Of a stretch of 47,989 nt of DNA, positions 8,898 to 18,997 are shown one piece after another (the stretch's first letter is position 1; each line of letters begins with the position of its first letter). Origin of the DNA: Jaenimonas drosophilae (taxonomy: Eukaryota; Euglenozoa; Kinetoplastea; Trypanosomatida; Trypanosomatidae). Location: assembly GCA_030849065.1 (NCBI GenBank), contig JASAON010001531.1, forward strand, positions 1-47,989, written 5' to 3'. The notes beneath the pieces are model-generated. The model searched no databases and had not been told where the DNA came from. It worked only from the letters and a program-made list of their open reading frames with translations. Both the position numbers and the translations under genes were made by a program.

Positions 8898-9857
8898 ATG
8901 CTGAACGAGCAGGCATACAACATAGTTTCTGTCGCCTTCCGGTCCATGGACCGGAACGGCACTGGGCTGGTTCAGCTCGAGGAGCTCAAGAAGGTGTTCA
9001 ACACGGCAGCACATCCGCGCGTGAAGTGTGGCGAAATGGCGCCATCTGCTGCCCGGGCCACCCTTGACTACCAATTCTCCGATTGCGCGCACGAACATGG
9101 CGGCGGAATTACCTTTGATGAGTTCCTCGTGTACCATGAGAAGGTGGCCGATGAAGCGATGGATGAGCAGGTGAAGGACACGCAACAATTCACGGAGGAT
9201 CTTATCATGGCCTTGTGGCGAATGGGTGATCTCCTCTCACCCTCTGGCATCCGACCCGTCATACCCATCAACAAGATACCAACCGCACTCTACGCGGCAA
9301 CGCCCATGACGATTGTGTGGATGGAGCCAGGCCCTAACGGCGACTTCATCCTCAAGGGCACGAAGGAGGCGGTGCGGCCCATCTTCGCTCGTGGAGATCT
9401 CCCAGATGACCTCCAAGGTCTCTTCGCCTTCCCCGCCGAGCTCGCCGGCATGAATGTACAACACGTGGATACGCAGATTTCTATTCAGCGCTGGTTGGAT
9501 TTTGTGTGGCAGTACGCCCCGGGTAAGTACTGCGGCTTCCAAGGCATCATCTCCGCCCGCCTTGACCTGGATGCCCTCCCAGAGAGCATTCGTGCCTTCA
9601 TCAAGGAACCGTCCGAGACCAAAGTGTTGGATGTGCACTGGATGAAGACCTCTGCCTCTGCCAACCCCATGTACAAGAAGTCCAGCTCCGAGTACGGTTA
9701 TGGTGCAGTAGAGGAGTGCCGCAAGATTCACGATTGGAAGGTGCGCTCCCTGACGGGCAAGCAGTATGGTCTGCAGTACTGCAGCGTTGGTAGCTTCTTC
9801 TTCAGCAGGATGACGGGGCCCATCCAAACCAACGCCGCGACGGGCATGAATCTGTAG
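8898..9857 (+). CDS. Calcyphosin-like EF-hand protein, probable axonemal microtubule inner protein
   Basis: 319 residues; ATG 20 bp after the acceptor AG 8877-8878. Residues 1-110 resemble the C-terminal half of calcyphosin: a canonical EF loop at 18-29 (D18, N20, T22, Q26, E29), the HPRVKCGE linker (calcyphosin has HPKVRSGE), a degenerate second EF hand at about 62-76, and a helix ending in ALWRMGDLL. The middle part (120-250) is unrecognised. The C-terminus (NPMYKKSSSEYGYG, then a short charged stretch and a TGPIQTNAATGMNL tail) recalls the small Pierce-like proteins that line doublet microtubules. I infer a flagellar doublet-microtubule protein. Calcyphosin homology is supported by the sequence pattern; the Pierce-like similarity is weak. 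Confidence 0.65.
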   Translation: MLNEQAYNIVSVAFRSMDRNGTGLVQLEELKKVFNTAAHPRVKCGEMAPSAARATLDYQFSDCAHEHGGGITFDEFLVYHEKVADEAMDEQVKDTQQFTEDLIMALWRMGDLLSPSGIRPVIPINKIPTALYAATPMTIVWMEPGPNGDFILKGTKEAVRPIFARGDLPDDLQGLFAFPAELAGMNVQHVDTQISIQRWLDFVWQYAPGKYCGFQGIISARLDLDALPESIRAFIKEPSETKVLDVHWMKTSASANPMYKKSSSEYGYGAVEECRKIHDWKVRSLTGKQYGLQYCSVGSFFFSRMTGPIQTNAATGMNL

Positions 9858-10216
9858 TAGGCAGGAAGTGGCTCTGGTGTAGGAGGCATTTTGTTGTCGC
9901 ACAGAGGTTCTGAATGGCCAGGTGTGTGTGTGGTGGTGGTGTTCATGATGGTGAGAGAGACATGTAGATGTGTGTAGATGATGCTTGGGGATGTGTGCCA
10001 TTCGCACCATTCACTTGGTTCTACTACGAGTTTGGCCAAGACCGCGCCCAGCTCATCTTCTTCCTGTTCCCCGATCACATCCTCATTTGAGTATGCTTGC
10101 TCTTGTTGTGGTGTTGTACCATGTTTTGCTTTCACCCCACTTCTTCTTGTTATTGCGGTAGGTGTGAATCTAAGGTCCGTTAAGTCGCAGATTCGTGCCG
10201 ACAGCGGTTCCCACAC
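9858..10216 (+). other. Intergenic UTR region
   Basis: Non-coding. A short GT repeat lies at about 9922-9940. A pyrimidine tract (10126-10150) with AG at 10160-10161 is the probable acceptor for the cullin gene. Confidence 0.5.
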
Positions 10217-13200
10217 ATGGAAGCATGGCCATCCGATGTTCCCATGCCGCAGAGCTTCATGAGCCGTTGGTCTTGCATTAACCACACCATTCACAGCATC
10301 TTCATTGCGGCACAGCAGCACCAACCTGGGCCGACATCTGCCGGTAGTGGTGATGAAGGTCAGGGACCCTTATTCTCCACACTCGACGTGATGAAGCTCT
10401 ACCAGCTCGTGTATGACCTTCTGATCTCATGCGAGGAGGAACCCGCCCAATCAATAGGGGATCGCATCACCCTTGTGTTCTATCTCCTCTGGCTCTCCAT
10501 GTGGTCGTGGGTGAAGGAGTTGGCCCACTTAAGTGGGGGCCATATCGGGATGCCAACGTGCATTCAGTTCACTGGTGAGCAACGCAGAAAATTGCCAGAG
10601 GACGAGGTGATGGACCTATCCTACACGGTGGAGATGGATGTGCTTCACAGCTCATTTCCAGAATTTTTGGCACTCCGCTACCCCATTGCCCCACTGGAGA
10701 AGTGGCGTGAGTTGGTGATGGACGTATGCTCCACGTGGAACACCGATCCAGCTCCCCTCACCCCACCACACATGGAGCATACGGCTCTTGCCACCTACCA
10801 CAATCTCCACGCACTGTGCATCTTCACGCAGCAGGTGGAGGTCATGAAGAACACTCTCTCCATTGGCTTCCTTCGCTTGCATCGACTGCTCTCCGATGCA
10901 CCAGAGGGCGTTGGTGCCCACATCACCGCCACTCAGGTGCTTCGTTCTGTGGTGGGCCAGGTGCTTCATCACAACCACTTCATCTTGATGGATGCACTGG
11001 GCTGTGTGGCTCAGCATGCCATTGGTACATCGGACGTGGAGCTTTCGGGCTCCACGTGGGTGCCAGACTCGCCAACGACCACGCACCAACCATTTCCAGA
11101 AGAAGTCAGCGCACAACTCCCCCGCCCTCTCGCTGATCTCACCACTCCATTTTGGCATGCCGGCTGCGTTGTGCGTGTGGCACAGCTGCTCCGTGTGGTG
11201 GAATCGTGCCAGCTCTTCGAGGTGCTCCAGGGCATGAGCCGCCAGCTCATTCACTGCTGCCATCAACGTGGAGCCGAAGCCGCATCCCTGCTCCTTGGCA
11301 GCAGCCTTTCATGTAGTACCTCCGCCGCCACTCAGATTGCGGGTGCGATCCAGGCGCTTCGAGAGGTGCTCCACTCCTACGAACGCCTTCGTGGGCGGTG
11401 CACCCTCATCAACACCGGTACATTGCACTTTATGCGCGCCGGCACGCCGCGTGGGCAGCAACGCATCGTGGATGGTCTGCGCGCCTTCCTCCACGGACTC
11501 TCCGAGGATGGCACCATGCGGGCCTTCGTCCAACGATGGGGTGTGCAGCTGTGGGTGAATCTCTGTGAGGAGGCACGTGTGTTGCGGCATGCACCGCGAC
11601 GTCTGGCGAGCACACTGCAGAGCCTACCACGTGTGGGCGGGGAGGGCACCTCCACGGGGAGTGTGCCAACCGAATGGGAGTCCGAGGCAGATCGTCCATC
11701 GTTTAGTGAGGCACGTTCGCACTCTACGTTGCGGCATATTCCTGCCGATGGCGAGGGAGGTAGCATCCCCAACAAGATGCTTCCGTCATCATGGATCGTG
11801 AAGGCCACAATGAGCTCGGTCTTTGACCATGCCGAGGATGGAGCACCAGATGCGGATGAAGATCCGGCCCAGGAGCTGCACAACATGGCGCATGCACCGA
11901 CCGATGGCTTCCCAACGCTTCTGTTTCTTTTGCCGCCTGATGCATCCACACGTACGGCTCTCATGTCCGTCTTCCGATTGGGCGTACACCAGTACTTCTC
12001 TTCCATGTTGGATGAGAGTAAGCTGAGTGCGTGCAAGGATGATTTGGTACGTGTGGCGGTGTTGGACCGTTGCCGCTACTTCCTGCGCATGACGGAAGAG
12101 GCTTTGCAGATGCACAAGGGTAAAGCACCGCCTCCATCAGAAATGCCGGTGATGGATGAAGATGTGAGCTGCACCTTGCATGACAATGCGGCAAGTACCT
12201 CTACGTGGCAGCTTACCTCCACCTACGTGAAGAAGGGCATCAGCGACTTCTTGATGGATGAGGAGGAAGATGTGGTGCGTCTCATTGCACAGGCAATATA
12301 TGATGTACGCAGCAGTATGCACCGCGAAGATCGAACGCGCCAGCCAGATGCCGCCCACACCGATCCACGCAAACATTTGGGAGAGCTGCTGCAGCTGGCT
12401 GTATTGCTGCATCGCAAGGAGGTCCTACTGGATGCGTATGTACGTCTTGTGGTTAGCCACTTCATGCACGTTCGTCGTTATCGAGACCTGAGCTCGGATG
12501 AGGAGATTGGCAGGATGATGCAGCAGTACCTTGGGAGAGGCCCACCAAGTCGCTATCGAAGTATGGTGGAGGACGCTCGTCGCTTCAGCACCGATGCCCA
12601 CGCGTCGCGCGCCGTGCGGCTGATGAGTGAGGAGGTGGGCGGCGATACTCACGGGCGATCATCCCTTCCTAACCAAGATTCTGCCCGAGAAGGCGGACGT
12701 CTGCCCAACTTTCGTGCGCTCCCTGTGGGTCGCTATGCAGCAACATACTTTGGCCGCGGAAATCCACGTGAGGTTGTGTCCAACGCCGTCGCGCAGGCCC
12801 CTCCCTTCATGAAGGAGCTCCGCGTCCTGTGCAAGGCGTGGTGGTCTCCCTACATCTCCACAGCACTGAGTGGCCCTACTATTCGGAAGCTGCATGAGGA
12901 GGAGGGGTGGTTCTGCCAAAAATTTGTGGACGCGGTGTTGCGGACGGAGTGGCACTATGACTCTTCTCATGATGGGATGTGGTTCGAAGGCTATGGCAAG
13001 TACGCCTTGCCCAAACATGCACGAACGGCTTCCATGAGCACGGGTGATCGTCTTGCCTCGTCGGTGGCTTCCCTCTCTCAATCCACCTCATCCATTGTGC
13101 AAGGATTCTCCACCGTTTTGCAACATGGCGGAACACGCATCTATGGCAATCTCCAGCAGACCAACCGGCGATCGGGTGCGTTGGGCAACGATGATGTGGA

Positions 13201-14050
13201 TGATGATGAGGCAGATTTTCAGGAGGCCTATGGCGGTGTACTTCGTGGAAGTCGCGCACAGCCCGCATCCACCATCACGGATTCGTCATGGACCGACGGC
13301 GGGGCATCTCCCTTGGGCACCGGCTACGTGGGTGGGGAGAAGGAGCGCCAGCTGCACTGGCCACTAACCTGTGGCAAAATGAGTTTCATCTTGTCTGCCC
13401 CCGCGGCACCGCCAGAGAGTGGCTCCCCCACGCGTAGCGGACGACGCCGAGATTCTGTGTGTATCACGGGCCCTCCCCTGCTCTACGCCCTGCTGCAGCT
13501 GCTCTCAGGTGCCATCACGTGTGCCTCCTTTCAACCGCACCATGCCGAAACACACACCTTCGATATCATTTGCAATGCGCTTCCCGGCAATCCACCCAAG
13601 GGTTATGTGGCCTTCTATCTCCAAGAGCTCCTTCGTTGTGGGTTGGTGGAGCGCACGGCCTGCCGTTGTGCGGATGGATCACGTCGCTACGCGTACAGTG
13701 TGGTGGCCAACCTTCAAGCGGTTCCCGGAGGACGTGTGGAGATAAAGAGTGCTCCGCCCATTCTTCCATCGAGAGTAGCAGGTGCCGCCGTGGAAGCTAC
13801 CCCGGCAGACAAGACGAAGGATGGGCCCCCACATCACACCGCCTACCGTGAGCGCATGGAGGCGTGCATCGTTCACTGCCTGAAGACGGTGGGAGAGATG
13901 AGCCACCAGAGTCTCTTCAGTGAATCCGCAGATTCCATTCCGCTCCCGGCGCCTGAGAAGAAGCTGCTCTTCAAGGATTGTATCCAGCGACTCATCACGC
14001 GAGATCTGGTCGGCCGAGCGGAGAGTGGCACCTACAAATACGTAGTGTAG
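10217..14050 (+). CDS. Very long cullin family protein (ubiquitin ligase scaffold)
   Basis: 1277 residues, against about 750-800 for ordinary cullins. Probable scaffold of a cullin-RING ubiquitin ligase. Cullin core similarity: DAYVRLVVSHFMHVRRY followed by SSDEEIGRMMQQYLG and RYRSMVEDARRF (about 739-800), matching the block where cullins read YxxxLxxRL, then dxE..mi..L, then kl..M..D. Further on are WPLTCG, a winged-helix region (PPLLYALLQLLSGAIT, then YLQELLRCGLVER), and the terminal Cullin_Nedd8 domain (about 1205-1277) ending in YKYVV. The neddylation lysine aligns with K1223 in IVHCLK (IVRIMK in human CUL1). Extra length comes from Ser/Gly-rich insertions, notably about 480-520 and 940-1040. 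Start at ATG 10217 after the acceptor at 10160. The adaptor partner is unknown; an F-box-like protein lies at 27.5 kb. Confidence 0.85.
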   Translation: MEAWPSDVPMPQSFMSRWSCINHTIHSIFIAAQQHQPGPTSAGSGDEGQGPLFSTLDVMKLYQLVYDLLISCEEEPAQSIGDRITLVFYLLWLSMWSWVKELAHLSGGHIGMPTCIQFTGEQRRKLPEDEVMDLSYTVEMDVLHSSFPEFLALRYPIAPLEKWRELVMDVCSTWNTDPAPLTPPHMEHTALATYHNLHALCIFTQQVEVMKNTLSIGFLRLHRLLSDAPEGVGAHITATQVLRSVVGQVLHHNHFILMDALGCVAQHAIGTSDVELSGSTWVPDSPTTTHQPFPEEVSAQLPRPLADLTTPFWHAGCVVRVAQLLRVVESCQLFEVLQGMSRQLIHCCHQRGAEAASLLLGSSLSCSTSAATQIAGAIQALREVLHSYERLRGRCTLINTGTLHFMRAGTPRGQQRIVDGLRAFLHGLSEDGTMRAFVQRWGVQLWVNLCEEARVLRHAPRRLASTLQSLPRVGGEGTSTGSVPTEWESEADRPSFSEARSHSTLRHIPADGEGGSIPNKMLPSSWIVKATMSSVFDHAEDGAPDADEDPAQELHNMAHAPTDGFPTLLFLLPPDASTRTALMSVFRLGVHQYFSSMLDESKLSACKDDLVRVAVLDRCRYFLRMTEEALQMHKGKAPPPSEMPVMDEDVSCTLHDNAASTSTWQLTSTYVKKGISDFLMDEEEDVVRLIAQAIYDVRSSMHREDRTRQPDAAHTDPRKHLGELLQLAVLLHRKEVLLDAYVRLVVSHFMHVRRYRDLSSDEEIGRMMQQYLGRGPPSRYRSMVEDARRFSTDAHASRAVRLMSEEVGGDTHGRSSLPNQDSAREGGRLPNFRALPVGRYAATYFGRGNPREVVSNAVAQAPPFMKELRVLCKAWWSPYISTALSGPTIRKLHEEEGWFCQKFVDAVLRTEWHYDSSHDGMWFEGYGKYALPKHARTASMSTGDRLASSVASLSQSTSSIVQGFSTVLQHGGTRIYGNLQQTNRRSGALGNDDVDDDEADFQEAYGGVLRGSRAQPASTITDSSWTDGGASPLGTGYVGGEKERQLHWPLTCGKMSFILSAPAAPPESGSPTRSGRRRDSVCITGPPLLYALLQLLSGAITCASFQPHHAETHTFDIICNALPGNPPKGYVAFYLQELLRCGLVERTACRCADGSRRYAYSVVANLQAVPGGRVEIKSAPPILPSRVAGAAVEATPADKTKDGPPHHTAYRERMEACIVHCLKTVGEMSHQSLFSESADSIPLPAPEKKLLFKDCIQRLITRDLVGRAESGTYKYVV

Positions 14051-14344
14051 CTTGACGTCGTGGCCTTGTTCTTCTTCTGTTTTTTTTGTTTCCACGAAGG
14101 AGATGCTGCTCTGGGTTGGTTGTTCCATGGCACAACGCCCAACACAACAAGCTCGTTGTTTTTCGTTCACCAATGACTCGAATGCAGTTGCTGTAACAAG
14201 TGTCCATCTACATTCAGTTCAGCTGCTCCCATCTTCACCTCTACGGATACATCACTCTGACTCCCCCACCCCCTTTCTCTTCTCGTGTGTGTGTGTGCAT
14301 CGGTCTAGATTTAAACTCAGCCACGTTAACGAATTTACTGCATC

Positions 14345-16813
14345 ATGGGGAAGCCAAAGACGATTCATCAGTACATCACGGAGCTGGTGCCGTACATGGA
14401 TGCGTACGCCAAACTGCCTGGACGACCACAAAAGCTCAAGATTGTGGGCTCCAAGGTGTACTGGACCCAGGGTAAGACGCAGGAGCTCTACAGCGTCCCA
14501 ATCACCGCCCCAACTGCCACACCAAACTCGGTTATTTCTCTGCCCAAGACGGATGAGACGAAGCAACTAACCAAGGAGGAGGAGATGCTGCGTGAGCGCA
14601 TGCGCAGCCGCACCGAAGGCATGAGCTCCTACGAAATCCGTCCGTCGGATGATGCCGTCTTCTACATGGAGGGTGTGGAGTTGTGTGTCTTCTATCCCAA
14701 TGGACCACGTGCTGGCATGGCCCCTCTCCGGATTTTCGATTATATGGAGGAGGCGGATAGGCAGAAGCTGGCATCTGCAGGGAGTGTGGTGAAGACCTGC
14801 ATCCAGCACGTGCGGCACAGCGTTGGAGAGTGCCTTCACACCACTGTTGGCTTTGTGTGCAACAACAACGTCTTCCTCGCTCGCATCCATGAGCAGCTGG
14901 AGGATTCCTCCAAGCCGCTCCGTGTAGAGCTCGAGGCCATCACCTCCTCGGGCACCAGCGACCTCCAGTGTGGTGTGGCGGACTACATCATTCAGGAGGA
15001 GTTCCGCCGCTTCACGGGCCACTATGAAAACGAACGCTACGCCATCATCGCCATCACGGACTCCACCAAGATGCGCAAGGTAGCGCTGCTCAATGAGAAG
15101 GAGGAGAGCGGAGTAGAGACGATGCCATTTCCTCGTGTCGGCGATGTTAATTCCACCACCGCCTTCATCATCCGCGATCACACAGATGGAAGTCTGCGAA
15201 CGCTGCCACTCTCCGCCATCCGCGCTCATGCACCATGGGCTGAGTACTTCCCACGTTTTGGCTTCAAGTCCAAGGATGAGCTCTACGTGACGGCGCTCAG
15301 CCGCACCCAGGAGGATTATGTGGTCCTCTCATGCCCCATTACCGCACTGCCTACCATCAAATCTGAGGAGCAGTGGTGCAGTGAGGCCCTCGCACAGGTT
15401 ACTGTGCCGGAGATGAAGGTGGAGTGGAAGCAGCAGATTCCGTGGGCGTGGGTGGAGGTGGTGGCGGGTTTGCCCATTCACTTTGGTTCAACGCATGATG
15501 TTCTCGTCTGCCATGCCGCGGAGACGGAGACTGCCCACTACCACTTGTTTGTGCGCCACGCGGGCAGCTCCCACGATGCCTGGAAACCGTTGACGATGGG
15601 AACCTGGAATGTTGTGCCATCTTCGCTGACTATTCGCAATGGACGTGCCTACTTCTTGGCCAACGCCGATAACCGTCTGACGAGTGTCCTCTACTCTGTT
15701 CCACTGGATGCATCCAGCCCCTGTGATGCGGCCCAGCTCACGCGTCACTCATCACTGGAAGAGTACGTGTACTCCTTCGTCGTGGCAGACAATGATGTGT
15801 GCTACGTTTCCAGCTCTCGCACCGAGCCGGCCAAGATCTTCATTGCACAGCTCTCTGTGGCGGAGAGCCAAAGCACACGTACGGAGATCAAGTGCCCGGC
15901 CTGGATTGCAAACGCCACGAATCCATCTTCGATGGGTCTCATTTCCCCATCCACCTACAGCTTTTTGGGTCTCACCACAACCATCCCGCACATCGTCACC
16001 GTGAAGAATCGTCGTGGTGTGCCACTGAGCGCGCACGTCTTCGTCTCCCCCATGGCCACCGCACGCAACGCTGGGCCCCTCGCCGTCTTCATTTATGGCG
16101 GCCCTCATGTGCAGCTCGTGGACGAGGGCAACTTTGATGCCTCCTGCCGTGGCATTGTTCAGGTTCTTCTGCAGAATGGCATCTCCGTGGCTGTGGTGGA
16201 TAACCAAATGAGCAACGCCAATGGACTCCGTGACTTCAGCGTATGCAAGAACAACATGGGCCACTTTGAGACGCACGACTACGTGGATGTGGTGAGCTAC
16301 CTCTGTGAGGCACCCAAGGAAAGTGGCCTGCCGCCACAATTCTGCGTGGACCCAAATCGAGTTGCCATCTTTGGATGGTCCTACGGTGGCTATGCGACGC
16401 TGCTCGCCATGTGCCAAGCTCCCAACGTATTCAAAATTGGCTTCTCTGGTGCCCCTGTTGGGGATTGGGTCCTCTATGACACGGGCTACACGGAGCGCTA
16501 TCTTGGTCTGCTCCACAGCGAGAGTGAGGATGGGGAGAAGCGCCACGTGCGGGAAGCCTACACGAGCAGCGCTGTGGCTGCCTTCGCGAAGGGCTTCCCC
16601 GAAGAGATCAACCGCGTGTATATTGCTCACGGCCTACTTGATGAAAATGTGCACTTCACCAACACCATGCGTGTGGTGGAGGCAATGATTCAGCACGAGA
16701 AGCCGTACCAGCTGTTGGTCTACCCTGGAGAACGTCATGGCCTTCGCCAGAAGGTTGCCAGCCGATACCACCACGACGCGTTGTTGGTGAAGACCCTCGT
16801 CGAGCAGCTCTAG
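14345..16813 (+). CDS. DPP8-like dipeptidyl peptidase (S9B serine peptidase)
   Basis: 822 residues, near the 850-880 of cytosolic DPP8/9. It should remove N-terminal X-Pro or X-Ala dipeptides from peptides. The alpha/beta-hydrolase domain carries the triad: S679 in GWSYGGY (677-683), D766 in HGLLDENVH and H798 in ERHGLR. The S9B-specific double Glu that binds the substrate amino terminus is E218-E219 in IIQEEFRRFTG, the DPP8 form of this motif. YDTGYTERYLG just after the nucleophile elbow is also typical of DPP4/DPP8. There is no signal peptide or membrane anchor, so it should be cytosolic. The N-terminal two thirds should form the beta-propeller. Acceptor: pyrimidine tract about 14261-14285, AG 14307-14308. 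Confidence 0.92.
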   Translation: MGKPKTIHQYITELVPYMDAYAKLPGRPQKLKIVGSKVYWTQGKTQELYSVPITAPTATPNSVISLPKTDETKQLTKEEEMLRERMRSRTEGMSSYEIRPSDDAVFYMEGVELCVFYPNGPRAGMAPLRIFDYMEEADRQKLASAGSVVKTCIQHVRHSVGECLHTTVGFVCNNNVFLARIHEQLEDSSKPLRVELEAITSSGTSDLQCGVADYIIQEEFRRFTGHYENERYAIIAITDSTKMRKVALLNEKEESGVETMPFPRVGDVNSTTAFIIRDHTDGSLRTLPLSAIRAHAPWAEYFPRFGFKSKDELYVTALSRTQEDYVVLSCPITALPTIKSEEQWCSEALAQVTVPEMKVEWKQQIPWAWVEVVAGLPIHFGSTHDVLVCHAAETETAHYHLFVRHAGSSHDAWKPLTMGTWNVVPSSLTIRNGRAYFLANADNRLTSVLYSVPLDASSPCDAAQLTRHSSLEEYVYSFVVADNDVCYVSSSRTEPAKIFIAQLSVAESQSTRTEIKCPAWIANATNPSSMGLISPSTYSFLGLTTTIPHIVTVKNRRGVPLSAHVFVSPMATARNAGPLAVFIYGGPHVQLVDEGNFDASCRGIVQVLLQNGISVAVVDNQMSNANGLRDFSVCKNNMGHFETHDYVDVVSYLCEAPKESGLPPQFCVDPNRVAIFGWSYGGYATLLAMCQAPNVFKIGFSGAPVGDWVLYDTGYTERYLGLLHSESEDGEKRHVREAYTSSAVAAFAKGFPEEINRVYIAHGLLDENVHFTNTMRVVEAMIQHEKPYQLLVYPGERHGLRQKVASRYHHDALLVKTLVEQL

Positions 16814-17382
16814 CTCTAGCCACCCCATGCGGATTGGGGCCAGACGTTGGCGTTTCCTATTGGACTTCTTCTTTTTTTTTGCTGTCTTCTTCTTTCTTGC
16901 CACCTACCCACCCCCGTTGTTGTATGTTTCCACCCCACAAATCCGTTGCACCAAGGCGATCAACAACCAAGTATTTTCCATCAAGAGCGAGGCTGAGAAG
17001 CGAGATGGTATTCTTCGTTCGTACGTCTTTGGGCTCCTCCTAAATGTGTCTCGGTGTGGATGAGGTGCATGAGCTTGAAGATTTGGGGTGTTCTAATTCT
17101 CCACATCCGCTTTGTTTTACAAACGTACACCAGAAGTATAAAGCCAGAGAGATATTGAATAGGCACCCACCCCCTATGGGCCTCCAGTGCATGTGGTCTG
17201 GTGGAATTGTGGACGTTGCGCATCCAGAAGATAACAACAAGTTGTACTTCATTATTTTCCTTCATGGTTGTGTTTGTGTAGTGTACTCCACGCTGTCTGT
17301 GCGTTCTCCTCCCACTACTTACTCTCTTTAGTGCAGAGTTGTTGTAGTTGCACAAAGACAAGAAAAATTACACGGATGATCC
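16814..17382 (+). other. Intergenic UTR region
   Basis: Non-coding; a T-run at about 16870-16880. The pyrimidine tract 17303-17329 with AG at 17330-17331 lies 52 bp before the next start codon. No RNA gene was seen. Confidence 0.5.
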
Positions 17383-18864
17383 ATGTCTCCAGCCCGCCGT
17401 GAGAGACGTGATGCAACACATTTGCTGCGTAAGTTGGTTGTGGTCGTTGTCTTCGTGGCACTGTGGTGGATGCTCTACAGCACCACGTCCTCCGCAGCAA
17501 GCACAGCCTTCCCACTGCAGAAGCAACTGCAACTTCTTGGTTCACCAGATGTCATGCGTGTTCCTCAAACAGCCTTCAACCGGACCTTCAATACAAGTGA
17601 GCTGGTGATGTGTGTTCGCCGATTTATGCTTCTTAGTGAGTCCACTTCCCGACGCTACGCACTTCCTCGGCGGGAGCTTCCCCACTACGATATCCCGTTG
17701 ATGGTGTTGCCAGTCATGAATGACGCCAGCCATCTTCACCGTATGCTCTGCTCCATTGACGTTCCTGTGCAGTACTTCTTCATGGTCCTCAACGGCAATG
17801 AGCCCCTGGCCCTTAATCTCGCCACCACCTTGGAAGAAGAAATCGGCAGCAGTGGACGGTTTATATTGCATCATAGCCACCACAACTTGGGCTACGCTGG
17901 GAGCATGAATGCAGGCATGCGTTGGGGTCTACGGAAGCGCAACGACGAAGTTCCGTGGATGTTTTTGGTAAACTGCGACGTGGCTTTTGGTGGTGATGTG
18001 ATGGCGGCGCTCGTCCAAACGATGGCGGTCGTAACGGAGCAAGATGCTGCTGTGATGGAGAAGCTGCAACGTGAGGTGGATGCCGAAACACGTCCAGGAG
18101 CCACCAACCCGTGGGCTCCAGCTGGCCGCCCGCTGAAGGTGCTCCGCTCAGGCCACCCCAACGTGCCACCCGAGGTGGAAACCTCCGTGTTGCTCCCCGA
18201 CCGTCTTCGCTACCGTCACGCTGATCAGAGCAATCCACAACGACGTCCTGCCATTTCACAGCCTTTTGCCGGCCACTACGGCACCATCACCCCCGTTGCG
18301 GACGCCCAACCCGCGGTTGCCGTGACGCGATTGATGGTTTCCACGACAGGATTGATGGATGAAAACTTCTATCCAGCCTACATGGAGGACATTGACTGGC
18401 GCTGGCGAATGTCCTTCCTGGGCTTTGATCGGGCCTACATTCATTCCTACAACAACAACTCCATCTACTTCTATCACTTCAACGGCGGAAACAATCGTGC
18501 TTATGACAAGCATGATCACAACATGGCCCTACAAGAAGGCGTCAGCAACTACTTACGTCAAGTGGGCCAGAAGCGAAAGTACTACCAGTTGGCTAAGTAC
18601 GGAAAAATCTCATCCAAGGTGTGGGGCAGTGCACCTGACCGGCAACAGAACAAATATCTCTTCTTCAATACCCCAGACTTCCCGGTAGACGTGTGGGTCC
18701 GTGACCCGGACCATCACGCCTGTTTTTTTGAGCGTGCTTTTAACTATACGACGAAAACCTGGAGTTTTCCTCCGAGGTGCATGTACAACAAGTGCGTCCT
18801 TCTTACTGCTGGCGTGCTCGGCACACAACAATCTAGTTCCATGCCGGAGTGCATCCACAGATGA
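17383..18864 (+). CDS. Type II membrane GT2-like glycosyltransferase
   Basis: 493 residues. A short basic N-terminus (RRERR) is followed by one transmembrane helix (LVVVVVFVALWWMLY, about 18-32), so the catalytic part should face the Golgi/ER lumen; sequons such as NRT, NTS and NYT agree. GT2 features: the NLGYAGSMNAGM segment (nucleotide-sugar side), FLVNCDVAF with D199 in the DXD position, and DENFYPAYMEDIDWRWR with E335/D336/D338 as the acceptor-side acidic motif, then a YFYHFNGGNN stretch. The pattern is closest to rhamnosyl- or galactofuranosyltransferase-type GT2 proteins of bacteria, but donor and acceptor cannot be read from the sequence. Start at ATG 17383, 52 bp after the acceptor AG. 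Confidence 0.8.
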   Translation: MSPARRERRDATHLLRKLVVVVVFVALWWMLYSTTSSAASTAFPLQKQLQLLGSPDVMRVPQTAFNRTFNTSELVMCVRRFMLLSESTSRRYALPRRELPHYDIPLMVLPVMNDASHLHRMLCSIDVPVQYFFMVLNGNEPLALNLATTLEEEIGSSGRFILHHSHHNLGYAGSMNAGMRWGLRKRNDEVPWMFLVNCDVAFGGDVMAALVQTMAVVTEQDAAVMEKLQREVDAETRPGATNPWAPAGRPLKVLRSGHPNVPPEVETSVLLPDRLRYRHADQSNPQRRPAISQPFAGHYGTITPVADAQPAVAVTRLMVSTTGLMDENFYPAYMEDIDWRWRMSFLGFDRAYIHSYNNNSIYFYHFNGGNNRAYDKHDHNMALQEGVSNYLRQVGQKRKYYQLAKYGKISSKVWGSAPDRQQNKYLFFNTPDFPVDVWVRDPDHHACFFERAFNYTTKTWSFPPRCMYNKCVLLTAGVLGTQQSSSMPECIHR

Positions 18865-18997
18865 TAGAATAAAACTTCACAACACACACCACAACTTCAT
18901 TCGAAACAATCACCGATCTGACCACCATGTTCATAACAAGCTACCCACATACACTCCGCCCTCTCCTCCTCACTTAAACTAAGGAGCCTTTTTATCA

